The notes: a model not told the origin generated them from the sequence alone. Numbered from the stretch's first letter, positions 8,287 to 17,843 are shown. The stretch: DNA of 64,000 nt from Oscillospiraceae bacterium (GCA_015065765.1 SVPP01000001.1:211928-275927); one strand, 5' to 3'. Numbers and translations: made by a program.

Positions 8287-9411
8287 TCAGAGAGTGTTTT
8301 TGATAGTAAGAAGAATCCCCGTGGATATAATAAAAAGCACACAGGAAAAAATCAGAATCACATTAAATGTTTTTATCACATCTGAAACATCGCGATAAAA
8401 TGAAGCAATACTGCCCAGTGAAAAAACATCTGCAATCACTGATGAAAAAACCATTGAGAGAGACCAGAGCCAGAGCTCTGTAATAACAGGCAGATTTACT
8501 GCAGCAATCGCTGCAATGCCGAAAATACCTACTGAACTTTTGAGAAGAAGCAGACTGTTGACAACTGCTCCGTAAGCCTCACTCATTGAACCTCCGATAA
8601 CAGGCACGATTGAACTGACAAGCAGCTTTGCACCTTTGACAGCAACGGTATCAGCAATACCGGCAAGTATTCCCTTTATTGAAAGCACTGCAACAAAAAT
8701 TGTCGCAAGCAAGGATAAAACTTTTGTAACTGTGTTTTTTATAAGACCTGCAATATTTTTAATTCTCATTGTATCTGAAACTGCACTGATGCAGACAAGA
8801 GCAAAAAACATACCTTCAAGAGGCAAAAGAAAATTTGTTGAAAAGGATGAAACCGTCTCAGCGAAATATAAAGTAAGAGAATTATAGTTAAGTGCGAGCA
8901 GAGGATTGTTTGCTGCCGCGATTATGCCTGCAAGTATCGGCAGAAAAACAAGCATGAATTTACTGCTCATTCTGATTGCAGCCGCACCTGCAGAAAGAAG
9001 CGATGCCATCGGAACGCAGACGCTGAGAGCTATGTAAGCGTAGATTACAAGTGTTACGGCTTTTTTCTTTTTTTCATCCTCTGATAAATATGAAAAAGCA
9101 ATACCTACTAAAACAAGAACAGCCGAATTCATGATAAAATTTTTAAGTGGTGATTCAAGTGTCCCTTTTACAGAATTTGCAAAAAAATCAATTATATCTT
9201 TCGGCTCAGCTGACAGAATTTTTTCAAAATTAATTTCATCAAAACCTGAACTTTCAAGAATTTCAAGTGCATCTTCTGAAAGCTCATCTGAAAGAATGTC
9301 ATAATATTCTTCAGAATAATCGGAAAGAAAATCATTTTCTTCACAACTGCACATTACAGGAAACATAAAGAAAAGTATAATTGATACAAACAGACATTTT
9401 ACACGTTTCAT
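8287..9411 (-). CDS. spoIIIAE: Stage III sporulation protein AE
   Basis: A 374-residue polytopic membrane protein. It begins with a signal-like helix ending near MFPVMCSC, which could be a lipobox-like or ordinary cleavage site. Several transmembrane helices follow (about residues 90-360) with the conserved KFMLVFLPILAGIIAAANNP and VKGAKLLVSSIVPVIGG segments. Length and order match SpoIIIAE of other spore formers. It is probably a channel component or assembly factor of the A-Q complex. Confidence 0.93.
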   Translation of the reverse strand: MKRVKCLFVSIILFFMFPVMCSCEENDFLSDYSEEYYDILSDELSEDALEILESSGFDEINFEKILSAEPKDIIDFFANSVKGTLESPLKNFIMNSAVLVLVGIAFSYLSEDEKKKKAVTLVIYAYIALSVCVPMASLLSAGAAAIRMSSKFMLVFLPILAGIIAAANNPLLALNYNSLTLYFAETVSSFSTNFLLPLEGMFFALVCISAVSDTMRIKNIAGLIKNTVTKVLSLLATIFVAVLSIKGILAGIADTVAVKGAKLLVSSIVPVIGGSMSEAYGAVVNSLLLLKSSVGIFGIAAIAAVNLPVITELWLWSLSMVFSSVIADVFSLGSIASFYRDVSDVIKTFNVILIFSCVLFIISTGILLTIKNTL

Positions 9412-9420
9412 CTTAACCTC

Positions 9421-9801
9421 TTATTTTATAAATCCTATTGCTGCCTCAGCTAATTTTCTGAGAATTGGTAAAGCAAGAATAACAATCACTGTTTTCCCTG
9501 CAAGATCCACAGTGTTTGCAAGAGTGTTATTTCCGCTGTCGCGGCAAAGCGATGATGCTATATCTGTAAGGACAGAAAAGCATAATGCCTTTAGCAGAAT
9601 TTCAAGAAAAGATGAGTCAATCCCACTCTGAGAAATCAGGTCTCTCAGAGAAGAAACAACATTCTCAATTGATGACAGCAAGTAAAACACAAGAACAACA
9701 ACACCGCAAAGCTGACACAGAAGTGCATATTCAGGTTTTACGTGCTTAAGCACCATACAGATAAATGCAATTACTATTGCGAGAATAAAAACCTTCATCA
9801 T
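9421..9801 (-). CDS. spoIIIAD: Stage III sporulation protein AD
   Basis: A 126-residue, four-helix membrane protein of usual size. It shows SLRDLISQSGIDSSFLEILL and LCRDSGNNTLANTVDLAGK, both typical of SpoIIIAD. It overlaps the spoIIIAC stop by one base (TAATG). It is distantly related to export-apparatus subunits and is likely part of the membrane core of the channel. Confidence 0.93.
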   Translation of the reverse strand: MMKVFILAIVIAFICMVLKHVKPEYALLCQLCGVVVLVFYLLSSIENVVSSLRDLISQSGIDSSFLEILLKALCFSVLTDIASSLCRDSGNNTLANTVDLAGKTVIVILALPILRKLAEAAIGFIK

Positions 9802-9995
9802 TACAAATCAAGCACCGAGAAGAAAGCTCCCGTCAATTCACTTATGTACGGTATCATCATCAGAAAAACCACAAGAAGTCCTGCAAGAGTTACAAGAAGT
9901 GCATATTCATCCCTTCCGCATTTTGAAAGAATCTGATTGATTATTGCCACAAGCAAACCTATCACTGCGATTTTTACTACTATTTCTATCCCCAT
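9801..9995 (-). CDS. spoIIIAC: Stage III sporulation protein AC
   Basis: A 64-residue protein with two transmembrane helices joined by a conserved CGRDEYA loop (residues about 26-32), the hallmark of SpoIIIAC. It lies between spoIIIAB and spoIIIAD and ends in the spoIIIAD start. The length is the family norm. Confidence 0.93.
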   Translation of the reverse strand: MGIEIVVKIAVIGLLVAIINQILSKCGRDEYALLVTLAGLLVVFLMMIPYISELTGAFFSVLDL

Positions 9996-10005
9996 ATTTT
10001 TACCT

Positions 10006-10518
10006 TCAATAAAAAATTATTATTACTGCCAGAGCCATAAAAAGGCTTAATGCCGAGTTGGTTTTTGATTTTTCCTCAAGTTCTTTCCGTGCTTTTTCAA
10101 GTTGTTTTTCCAGCATGGAAATATGAAGCCTGCAATTATTACTTTGTCCCTGTAAATCTGTAACACCGAGACTTCTGCCGAATGAGAGAAGAATTTTTTC
10201 ATCTTCTTTTTTCAGGCAATCATCAGAAGAAAACTTTTCAACTGAATTTTTCCATTTTTCAGAAAAATCAGGATTTTCGTTGTCGGATAAATCGCATATT
10301 GTTTTAAGTTTAATTCCGCCGAAGCAAGACAATTCAGTTATAATATCTGTAATACTTCTTTTTGAAAAAGAAATCTGCGAATTTATTCCTTCAATAAAAA
10401 TTATCAGTTCTTCAAGGGATGAAACCCGCTTTTTCATCCGTCTGTTAACAAGCTGACCTGACAGAAGAAGCACTCCTGCAGGCAGAAACAGGATCAATAA
10501 TCTTAACATCATTTTCAC
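10006..10518 (-). CDS. spoIIIAB: Stage III sporulation protein AB
   Basis: A 170-residue protein with membrane segments at both ends and a central helical region. The family patterns RVSSLEELIIFIEGINSQIS and LLSFGRSLGVTDLQGQ are present. The start overlaps the 3' end of spoIIIAA by 74 nt, which is unusual; an in-frame ATG a few codons on does not remove the overlap. The overlap could reflect a C-terminal extension of SpoIIIAA or a later start for SpoIIIAB, but the N-terminal hydrophobic helix (LLILFLPAGVLLL) would be lost with a much later start. Confidence 0.88.
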   Translation of the reverse strand: MKMMLRLLILFLPAGVLLLSGQLVNRRMKKRVSSLEELIIFIEGINSQISFSKRSITDIITELSCFGGIKLKTICDLSDNENPDFSEKWKNSVEKFSSDDCLKKEDEKILLSFGRSLGVTDLQGQSNNCRLHISMLEKQLEKARKELEEKSKTNSALSLFMALAVIIIFY

Positions 10519-11437
10519 CTATCTGTAAAATTTCTTTGATTTCGCATGGCCGTGATGACAAAATGACCACTCTGAACTCTGTCCCGCTACTGAGAAGCGT
10601 TTTAAACTGTGGTTTAATAAACAATTCTTCCTTGCTTGAGGCATGGATGCTCAGCGCAAAAGCAACACCTGAATTAAGTGCACTTTTTATTGCCTCACAT
10701 TCATCCTCAGTACCGATTTCATCACAAATAATAAAACGAGGCGAAAGAGAACGCAGAGCACACATTATGCCCTCTGCTTTTCTGAACAAGGACAAAACAT
10801 CGGTGTTCGGTCCCATATCACAAAGACACATACCGTCACTTACAGGAGAGATCTCACATCTCTCATCAACAACGGAAACTTTATAATACTCGCCGAACTT
10901 ACCGCCCGAAATCTGCCTTGCGATATCACGCAGGAGCGTTGTTTTACCGCTCGAAGGCGGACCCGCGATAATAACATTAGTGAGCCGATTTTCAAAAGCA
11001 CGCGCAAGAACCTCATCAGCACAGCCTTTATATTCACCCGCAATTCTGATATTCAGAGAACTGACCTCCCGGATTGTGGTAACTTTCCCGTTTTCAGTAA
11101 CTGCCGTACCGCAAATACCTACTCTGTGACCTGCGGGAAGCGTTACGAAGCATTGAGAAATCGTATCAAGATGACTGTAAACGGAATATCCGCAAAGTCT
11201 GTTGAATGATTCCCGCATTTCCTGTCTGCTTACCTTATACAAATCATCAGAACAAACTCCGCTCACTCTGTTTCCGCCGACAAAATATGTACCGATTGAT
11301 GTTTCAATAACAATACATCTGCCTGTTCTTATTCTGATTTCGTATGCACACGCCCTGATTTCATCGTTTACATTCACAAGAATGCTTTTCAGTTTATCCG
11401 GCAAAAAGGCGATAGCGGTGTCAAATTTATTTTCCAT
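10445..11437 (-). CDS. spoIIIAA: Stage III sporulation protein AA (ATPase)
   Basis: A 330-residue secretion-ATPase-like protein and the first gene of the spoIIIA operon. It has Walker A (IIAGPPSSGKTTLLRD), Walker B (RFIICDEIGTEDE) and a conserved ALSIHA segment. The family is usually about 305-330 residues, so the C-terminus is at the long end and reads into spoIIIAB. It resembles VirB11/GspE ATPases and should energise the channel complex from the mother cell. In Bacillus subtilis the operon is driven by sigma-E. Here an AT-rich 136-nt gap separates it from the divergent YfhO gene, but I could not fix a convincing sigma-E promoter. Confidence 0.94.
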   Translation of the reverse strand: MENKFDTAIAFLPDKLKSILVNVNDEIRACAYEIRIRTGRCIVIETSIGTYFVGGNRVSGVCSDDLYKVSRQEMRESFNRLCGYSVYSHLDTISQCFVTLPAGHRVGICGTAVTENGKVTTIREVSSLNIRIAGEYKGCADEVLARAFENRLTNVIIAGPPSSGKTTLLRDIARQISGGKFGEYYKVSVVDERCEISPVSDGMCLCDMGPNTDVLSLFRKAEGIMCALRSLSPRFIICDEIGTEDECEAIKSALNSGVAFALSIHASSKEELFIKPQFKTLLSSGTEFRVVILSSRPCEIKEILQIGENDVKIIDPVSACRSASSVRSAC

Positions 11438-11514
11438 ACTTTTTCACCTCTTTGTCCTATGTATATTTTCTCTTGTCCGTTTATAGAACTCATTTATTAA
11501 ATTTCCTGTTATTG

Positions 11515-11543
11515 TTGAATATTGTGAGAGATTATGTTAAACT
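11515..11543 (+). promoter_or_regulatory. Candidate sigma-A-type promoter for the YfhO-family gene
   Basis: TTGAAT and TAAACT are separated by 17 nt (4 of 6 consensus matches each). The start codon lies 30 nt downstream with a GAGG Shine-Dalgarno sequence. Confidence 0.4.
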
Positions 11544-11573
11544 AAATATATATATATTTCAGCGAGGTATAAA

Positions 11574-14426
11574 ATGAATACTATAGTTAAAAAATTGAAA
11601 AACGGCAAGGCTTACGATAACAGGTTTATTTTCCTTGCAATGTTTGGCTCGTTACTTATCAGCCTTCTTGTGGCTTATTGCTACAATATGATACCTTTCG
11701 GCAACCACACAATTCTCAGAATGGACCTTTATCACCAGTATGGTCCATTGTTTGCTGAACTTTATGAAAGAGTAAAAGACGGCTCAAGCTTCCTTTATTC
11801 ATGGAATGCAGGCGGTGGTTCAAGTTTTCTCGGTAACTTCTACAACTACCTTTCAAGTCCCCTTTCACTCTTAATACTTCTCTTCAGCCATGAAAACATT
11901 CCCGTTGCAATCGGTGTGATGATTTTCACAAAAGCTACAATTGCTTCCGCAACATTCACATGGTATCTGAAAAAGAGTCTTGGCAAACACAGTTATATCA
12001 CTGCAGGCTTCGGTGTTCTTTATGCTTTCAGCGGATATTTTATCGCCTACTACTGGAACCTTATGTGGCTTGATGCTTTTGCAATTCTCCCCATTGTCCT
12101 TCTCGGCATTGAAAGAATTATCAACAAATGCAAGCCCCTCACCTTTATCCTCGCTCTTGCACTTACCATGTTTTCAAACTACTACATGGCTTACATGGTA
12201 TGCATGTTCTCGGTAATTTATTTCATTTATTACTTCTTCACGAATTATAATTTCTCATCTTCTCTTGAAGATTTCAGACTTCCCTCAGAAAAAGACAAGC
12301 CATTCAACAAAGGTCTTATTTACAAAATCCGTTCTTCAAGATTTTTCATGAGCGGTGTTACTTTTGCATTTGGTGCACTTACCGCGGCTCTTTGTGTGGC
12401 TTTTGCACTTGTTCCCACTTACTTTATCCTCAAAGCCTGTTCGGCAACTTCGGGCACATTTCCTGAAGAATTTGAGATGTACAACAATGTTTTTGATTTC
12501 CTCGCAAATCATCTTGCAAGCGTTGAACCTACAATCAGAAGCAGCGGTGACGATGTACTTCCCAATGTTTACTGTTCTGTTGCAACCGCAATGCTTGTTC
12601 CCCTTTTCTATTTCACAAAGTCAATTTCTCTTCGTGAAAAAATTTCCACAACGGCACTTTTGGGTGTACTCTTTATAAGCTTCAACACAAATTATCTTAA
12701 CTACATCTGGCACGGCTTCCATTATCCAAACGACCTGCCTTACAGATTCTCTTTCATGTACACCTTTATAATTCTTGTAGTTGCTTTTAAAACACTTACA
12801 AGAATACGCGAATTCAAGCCAAAGGAGCTTCTTGGAATCGGTTTCGGTGCAGCATTATTTATTGTGCTCGCAGAAAAAATCGGCTCTAAAAATGTTGATG
12901 ACTATTCTGTAATCATCAGTCTTGTGTTTGCAATCATTTACTCAGTGGCATTCTACATTTTCAGCAATAAAAAATATAACAGACAAGCTACTGCACTTTT
13001 CCTTTTCTGTTGTTTTGTTGCGGAATATGCTATAGCAAACACCGACAATTACGTTATGAATCAGGAGCTTAAATATTACAGCGCAGATTATGAAGATTTT
13101 GTAGAAATAAAAAATGAAATTGACACTCAACACAAAAATGACAACACATACAGAATGGAACTGACTTCCCTTCGTACGAGAATGGATCCCTGCTGGTACA
13201 ACTACAATGGTGTTTCGATTTTCTCTTCGATGGCATATGAAAAACTTGCAAATCTTCATCAGAACTTAGGTCTGTACGGAAACTATATCAACTCTTACAC
13301 TTACAACATGCAGACACCTGTTTACAATGCTATGTTTGCACTTGATTACATCGTAAACAATTCAGACAGTGTTAGAATGAACGATGAACTTTTCACAAAT
13401 ATTGCCGGAAATGATACCTTTACTGCATACGAAAACAAGTATTCACTTCCCGTTGCTTATATGGTTAATTCATCAATGATTGATTGGGATTACGACAACT
13501 ATGACCCTTTCACAGTGCAGAGCGATTATTTTGAGCGTGCCACAGGTATTGCCGATGTTTTTGAAACAGAGGAAATTTTCGATATTTCAGGCTTCGGTGT
13601 CAGCGATATCTCTAATCCCTCAGACGGCTCAGACTGCTTCTATTTCACTGCAGACAACTCAGACGGAAGCGGTGAAATTACAGTTCTTATCCTTCCTGAA
13701 GAAACTCAGAATCTCTATCTTTATGTTGATTCAAGCAACCTTGACACTCTTACAGTCGAGTATGACGGAAACGATATGACACAGGATGTTGACGATGAAC
13801 ACTATATTCTTGACTTAGGTGAATGTGCTGCAAATGAGGCAGTAACGCTCAGATTCACCGTAAAAGAAGGTGTAACTGACGGCTACGCTGATTTCATGCT
13901 CCGTTCAATTAATATGGAGAAATTTGAAGAAGGCTATAACATCCTCAAAAATCAGTCACTGAGCGTAGAAACATTTACTGACACAGAAATCAAAGGTACA
14001 GTCACAGCAAAAGAAAGCGGAATTCTTTACACTTCAATTCCTTATGACACAGGCTGGAAAATCACAGTTGACGGAAAAGAAATAGATAAAGAAGAAGTAC
14101 TGTCTCTCGGCGAAGCACTTATCGGAATTCACCTGTCGTCAGGCACTCACACAGTTGAATTTAAATACACACCGCAGGGCTTCGTAATCGGTCTCGGATT
14201 AACTACGGCAGGAATAATCATTTTACTTGCATATATTCTCTTTATCAGAAAACGGGGGTTTGCAAGAGAAATCGTGATGTGTTTTGACAGAAAAGAAGAA
14301 CCTCAGCTTGCAGAAGAAAGACAATCTGAAATTGACAGACAGAACGCAGAAATTCTCCTTCGTGAAATCAGTGAAACACTTCCTGAAGAGGAAGTGATAA
14401 ATCAGGAAGAAACAACTGAAGAATAA
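11574..14426 (+). CDS. YfhO family polytopic membrane protein
   Basis: A 950-residue protein with about a dozen transmembrane helices in its first 480 residues and one near residue 885. Between them lies a large extracytoplasmic beta-rich domain ending in the characteristic YTSIPYDTGWKITVDGKEID and GTHTVEFKYTPQGF. An early loop carries MDLYHQYGPLFAELY, and SWNAGGGSSFLGNF follows, both typical of YfhO. Relatives in Bacillus and Listeria act in glycosylation of lipoteichoic acid or similar polymers, using lipid-linked sugars (GT-C-like topology); that role is inferred here. The C-terminal tail is Glu-rich and cytoplasmic. The gene is monocistronic and ends in a bidirectional terminator. Confidence 0.85.
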   Translation: MNTIVKKLKNGKAYDNRFIFLAMFGSLLISLLVAYCYNMIPFGNHTILRMDLYHQYGPLFAELYERVKDGSSFLYSWNAGGGSSFLGNFYNYLSSPLSLLILLFSHENIPVAIGVMIFTKATIASATFTWYLKKSLGKHSYITAGFGVLYAFSGYFIAYYWNLMWLDAFAILPIVLLGIERIINKCKPLTFILALALTMFSNYYMAYMVCMFSVIYFIYYFFTNYNFSSSLEDFRLPSEKDKPFNKGLIYKIRSSRFFMSGVTFAFGALTAALCVAFALVPTYFILKACSATSGTFPEEFEMYNNVFDFLANHLASVEPTIRSSGDDVLPNVYCSVATAMLVPLFYFTKSISLREKISTTALLGVLFISFNTNYLNYIWHGFHYPNDLPYRFSFMYTFIILVVAFKTLTRIREFKPKELLGIGFGAALFIVLAEKIGSKNVDDYSVIISLVFAIIYSVAFYIFSNKKYNRQATALFLFCCFVAEYAIANTDNYVMNQELKYYSADYEDFVEIKNEIDTQHKNDNTYRMELTSLRTRMDPCWYNYNGVSIFSSMAYEKLANLHQNLGLYGNYINSYTYNMQTPVYNAMFALDYIVNNSDSVRMNDELFTNIAGNDTFTAYENKYSLPVAYMVNSSMIDWDYDNYDPFTVQSDYFERATGIADVFETEEIFDISGFGVSDISNPSDGSDCFYFTADNSDGSGEITVLILPEETQNLYLYVDSSNLDTLTVEYDGNDMTQDVDDEHYILDLGECAANEAVTLRFTVKEGVTDGYADFMLRSINMEKFEEGYNILKNQSLSVETFTDTEIKGTVTAKESGILYTSIPYDTGWKITVDGKEIDKEEVLSLGEALIGIHLSSGTHTVEFKYTPQGFVIGLGLTTAGIIILLAYILFIRKRGFAREIVMCFDRKEEPQLAEERQSEIDRQNAEILLREISETLPEEEVINQEETTEE

Positions 14427-14467
14427 AAAAACAAGGTAGATACAAAAAATGTATCTACCTTATTTTT
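14427..14467. terminator. Bidirectional intrinsic terminator
   Basis: A perfect 12-bp stem (AAGGTAGATACA paired with TGTATCTACCTT, 14433-14444 and 14450-14461) encloses a five-A loop. It has A-runs on the left and T-runs on the right, so it can serve both the plus-strand YfhO gene and the convergent kinase gene. Confidence 0.9.
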
Positions 14468-14477
14468 ATTGAATATT

Positions 14478-15833
14478 TTATTTTCTGTTTGCTCTGGGAA
14501 GTGTAAAGCAGATTGTAAGACCTGTTTCAAACTTCGATTTCTGTGCATAAATTCTGCCTGAATGAGCATCAATTATATCCTTACAAATCGAAAGTCCAAG
14601 ACCTGAAACAGATTTGCTGCGGCTTTCGTCAGTTGTATAAAGTGGCTCAAAAATCTTTCTGTACTGATCAGGCGGTACACCTTCACCATTGTCAGAAATT
14701 CTGAATGAAACCTCATAATTTGATTGGGAAACCTCGATGAGAAGTTCAAGTGGCTGACCTTCAAGCTGATGCTTTGTGCTGTTACTGATAACATTTCCGA
14801 AAACTCTCAGCATATCTGATTTGTTGATAATAATCATGGCATCGCTTGTATTATCTTCAATGACAAAATTGCAGTTTACCCTTTCAAGATCATCGCGGTA
14901 ATAGGAATCAACTGCACTGACAAGCTGTTTTACCGACACAATAGTTTTTTCGGTGGAATCAGCCTTATCGTTGTAAGTGATATAGTCATCAAGATTTTCA
15001 ATAAGCCTTTTTATTGCAAGAGATTTTTCATAGATTGTTTTCACGTATCTTTCATGACGTTCCTTAGGAAGATCATCTTTTTTAAGCTGTTCTGCATAAC
15101 CCATAATTGAGGTCAGAGGCGTCTTTATATCGTGTGACATAGAGGCAATAATTCTCGTCTGTTTCCGGTGTTCCTCATTGATTGCTTCGGTAAGAGTATC
15201 AAAGTCCTTGGTCAATGATTTGAGCTCGTCCTTTTCCGTGTTTTCCTCCGTAAAAGCATTTTTATTATAGCCTCGGATTGATTTTGCAAGGTTCTCAAGG
15301 GGGAAAATAATTATCCTTCTGATTGATATGATAACTATTATCATGGCAATTGTGAACACAACAATTTCATAAGCAATAATCTGACCGAGATACAGGCTCA
15401 TGAACGACGGAATATCACTGAACGAAAAGTTTTCATTCATCAACGTCGCAGACTTAATAAAGTAAACCTGCTGACCGTTACTGTTTGTTGAAAGAAATTT
15501 TTCCGATACCGTTATGTAAAGACTGCTTTCATCATTAATCAGACTGTACGCACTGCTGTCAGGATAAGTATAAACAATATTGCTGTCAAGGTCTTCAATA
15601 TATATCAGAATATTATCTCCGATATAATCTTCGTTTACAGATTCATAGAAATCGTCTGAAATCTGAAGCTCGGAAATAATTCTGTCAACTGTTTTGTTGA
15701 GCTCTTTCTTCATAACGCTTACTCTTGCATTGACACCGTAAGGAAGAACCCCCAGTGAAAAGAAGAAGAATCCCACAAAGTTAATAACGAAAACCACAAG
15801 AAACATTAATGAAATTCGTTTTCTGATACTCAT
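14478..15833 (-). CDS. Two-component sensor histidine kinase
   Basis: A 451-residue membrane kinase. TM1 is at about residues 8-31 and TM2 at about 148-172, with an extracytoplasmic sensor of about 115 residues between them. A HAMP-like linker follows, then HisKA with the phospho-accepting His at about 234 (SMSHDIKTPLTSI). The HATPase has the N box VFGNVISNSTK, G1 ISDNGEGVP and G2 SGLGLSICKDII. It is 3 nt downstream of its response regulator and co-transcribed with it. The architecture is that of EnvZ/OmpR-type kinases; the stimulus and targets are unknown. Confidence 0.93.
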   Translation of the reverse strand: MSIRKRISLMFLVVFVINFVGFFFFSLGVLPYGVNARVSVMKKELNKTVDRIISELQISDDFYESVNEDYIGDNILIYIEDLDSNIVYTYPDSSAYSLINDESSLYITVSEKFLSTNSNGQQVYFIKSATLMNENFSFSDIPSFMSLYLGQIIAYEIVVFTIAMIIVIISIRRIIIFPLENLAKSIRGYNKNAFTEENTEKDELKSLTKDFDTLTEAINEEHRKQTRIIASMSHDIKTPLTSIMGYAEQLKKDDLPKERHERYVKTIYEKSLAIKRLIENLDDYITYNDKADSTEKTIVSVKQLVSAVDSYYRDDLERVNCNFVIEDNTSDAMIIINKSDMLRVFGNVISNSTKHQLEGQPLELLIEVSQSNYEVSFRISDNGEGVPPDQYRKIFEPLYTTDESRSKSVSGLGLSICKDIIDAHSGRIYAQKSKFETGLTICFTLPRANRK

Positions 15834-15836
15834 TTA

Positions 15837-16532
15837 TTAATCACCTGAAAGAGAAGAAATAAACTTATAGCCTACTCCCCATACTGTTTTGATGTATTTT
15901 CCGTCAGCATCGATTTTGTTTCTGAGATTTTTGATATTGACTGCTACTGTGCCGATATCGCCGTATTCAGAGCCCCATACATGATTGAAAATTTCTTCTC
16001 GTGACAAAACCTTGCCTGCGTTTGTCATAAGAAACTCAAGAAGCTGAAACTCTCTTGTCGAAAGGACAATTCTTTCCTTATTCTTGAGAAGTTCATAACT
16101 GTCCTTATGAAGTTCAAACTCGCCTATAGCAATAGTATCGTTGCTCACTTCAGCAACTGTACCGCTTCTTCTGTCACGTCTTATGTGAGCTTTTACCTTT
16201 GCAACAAGTTCTTCAACAACAAAAGGCTTTGTAATGTAGTCATCTGCACCCATTTCAAGACCGACAACAACATCAAGTGTTCTGCTTTTTGCGCTCACAA
16301 AAATAATGGGACATGTGATTGTATCCCTGATTTTTCTGCAAAGAGTAAGACCATCAACCTTGGGCATCATGATGTCAAGAAGAATCAATGAAATATCGGG
16401 ATTTTTTGATGCAAGCTCAAGGCCTGTTTCCCCATCATTGGCAGTCATTGTTTCAAAGCCTTCATCAGTCAGAGCATCAGAAATAAGCTCAGCAATTTCT
16501 ACTTCGTCGTCAACTATAAGTATCTTTTCCAT
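15837..16532 (-). CDS. OmpR/PhoB family response regulator
   Basis: A 231-residue regulator. The receiver domain (1-120) has the acidic pair VDDE, the phospho-acceptor Asp53 in LLDIMMP, and Lys in VSAKSR. A winged-helix DNA-binding domain (about 130-228) ends with VWGVGYKF, the typical recognition-wing signature. The ATG at 16532 is preferred over an upstream start at 16568 because the family always starts MxKILIVDDE and AAAGGAT precedes it. It heads an operon with the histidine kinase. Confidence 0.94.
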   Translation of the reverse strand: MEKILIVDDEVEIAELISDALTDEGFETMTANDGETGLELASKNPDISLILLDIMMPKVDGLTLCRKIRDTITCPIIFVSAKSRTLDVVVGLEMGADDYITKPFVVEELVAKVKAHIRRDRRSGTVAEVSNDTIAIGEFELHKDSYELLKNKERIVLSTREFQLLEFLMTNAGKVLSREEIFNHVWGSEYGDIGTVAVNIKNLRNKIDADGKYIKTVWGVGYKFISSLSGD

Positions 16533-16583
16533 AATATTTTCAAATCCTTTCAGATTATATTTAGTCACAGGTACGCTACATTA

Positions 16584-16612
16584 ATTATTGCATAAATTAA
16601 AAAAATAGTCAA
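16584..16612 (-). promoter_or_regulatory. Promoter of the two-component operon
   Basis: On the minus strand TTGACT and AATAAT are 17 nt apart, with an extended -10 TGC directly before the -10. The response regulator ATG is about 50 nt downstream. Confidence 0.6.
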
Positions 16613-16657
16613 CATAATGAAAAATTTATAATAATTATTTATTTTTTTGTATTATTG

Positions 16658-16686
16658 TGGTTTTTTGTGAAAAACTGTGCTACAAT
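16658..16686 (+). promoter_or_regulatory. Extended -10 promoter of the alpha/beta hydrolase gene
   Basis: TACAAT is preceded by TGC (extended -10), with a poor -35 (TGGTTT) at 17 nt. AGGAGG lies ahead of the ATG at 16720. Confidence 0.5.
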
Positions 16687-16719
16687 GTAAACATAAAAAA
16701 CTATCAGGAGGTAATTCTC

Positions 16720-17682
16720 ATGGGCGTAATACATAACACTTACTCTGTTGAAGACGGCAACTCTTTCATCTCACAAACAGGTCTTGCAGGAATTTTCTAC
16801 CAGAGCTGGACACCTGATAATCCCGAAGATATCAAAGGTATTTTTCAGATTACTCACGGCATGGCTGAGCATGGCGACAGATATGAAGAATTTGCAAAAT
16901 TTCTTACAACTATCGGCTTTGCGGTCTTTGTAAGCGACCATGTAGGTCACGGCAGAAGCATTAAAACAAACGATGATCTGGGCTATTTCGGCGAAAAAGA
17001 TGGTTGGAAAGCTTTTGTTGAAGATGTTCACACCGTCACCATACGTGCTAAAAAAGAATTTCCCGATTTGCCTGTTGTGCTCTTCGGTCACAGCATGGGC
17101 TCTTTTGTTGCAAGAAGTTATATTTCAAAATATGCTGACGAAATAGATGCAGCAATAATTTGCGGCACAAGCGGTCCCAATCCCGCTGCAGGAATGGGAA
17201 TCATGCTGGCAAATGCAGTTGCGAAAATCAAGGGCTCAAAACACAGAAGCAAATTCATCAACTCCGTGGCATTCGGCTCATACAATAAAAGATGTGCTTC
17301 AAAAGACGATAACGGCTTCGGCTGGCTCTCAACAGATAAAGCAGTTGTGAAAAAATATAACGACGATCCCCTCTGCGGTTATCTTTTCACCACAAAAGGC
17401 TTTACAGATTTATTCGGTGTTCTTGACAGTGTGTCAAAAAAAGAATGGTATTCGAGCGTCCCCTCAAATCTTCCCATTTATCTTATTTCGGGTAAAGAAG
17501 ATCCCGTAGGAAGCTATGGTGCAGGTGTTGAAAAGGTATATAATGAATTGCTTTCAACCGGTCACAAAAAGGTTACAATGAAACTTTATGACAGAATGAG
17601 ACACGAAATTCTCAATGAATTCGGCAAAGAAGAAGTTATGGTAAACGTAGCTCAGTGGTGTCAGAAAATATTAAGTATCTGA
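16720..17682 (+). CDS. Alpha/beta hydrolase (monoacylglycerol lipase/lysophospholipase-like)
   Basis: A 320-residue cytoplasmic hydrolase of the Hydrolase_4 type; no signal peptide is visible. The nucleophile elbow is GHSMGS (Ser about 125), the oxyanion region THGMAEHGDRYEEFA, the acid is in YLISGKEDPVG and the His in DRMRHEILNE. These four blocks match the monoacylglycerol lipase/lysophospholipase L2 family. The start is the ATG at 16720 behind AGGAGG. It is a single-gene unit with its own promoter and terminator. The natural ester substrate is not known. Confidence 0.88.
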   Translation: MGVIHNTYSVEDGNSFISQTGLAGIFYQSWTPDNPEDIKGIFQITHGMAEHGDRYEEFAKFLTTIGFAVFVSDHVGHGRSIKTNDDLGYFGEKDGWKAFVEDVHTVTIRAKKEFPDLPVVLFGHSMGSFVARSYISKYADEIDAAIICGTSGPNPAAGMGIMLANAVAKIKGSKHRSKFINSVAFGSYNKRCASKDDNGFGWLSTDKAVVKKYNDDPLCGYLFTTKGFTDLFGVLDSVSKKEWYSSVPSNLPIYLISGKEDPVGSYGAGVEKVYNELLSTGHKKVTMKLYDRMRHEILNEFGKEEVMVNVAQWCQKILSI

Positions 17683-17699
17683 AAATAATTAATCTTCAC

Positions 17700-17734
17700 A
17701 ATATCCTCTCTGTATCAAGGGAGGATATTTTTTA
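17700..17734 (+). terminator. Intrinsic terminator after the alpha/beta hydrolase
   Basis: An 11-bp stem (AATATCCTCTC paired with GGGAGGATATT, one G-U) with an 8-nt loop is followed by a T-run. Confidence 0.88.
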
Positions 17735-17777
17735 GTAAAAACAATATAAAATAATTAAATAATTATAAAAAAATATA

Positions 17778-17806
17778 TTGCTATTTTATAACCAAGATGA
17801 TATTAT
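17778..17806 (+). promoter_or_regulatory. Promoter of the dockerin-protein gene
   Basis: TTGCTA and TATTAT are separated by 17 nt, and GGGAGG lies before the ATG at 17844. The flanks are very AT-rich, which makes chance matches more likely. Confidence 0.5.
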
Positions 17807-17843
17807 TACATTGATGTATTTTTTCCTTACGGGAGGTATAAAT

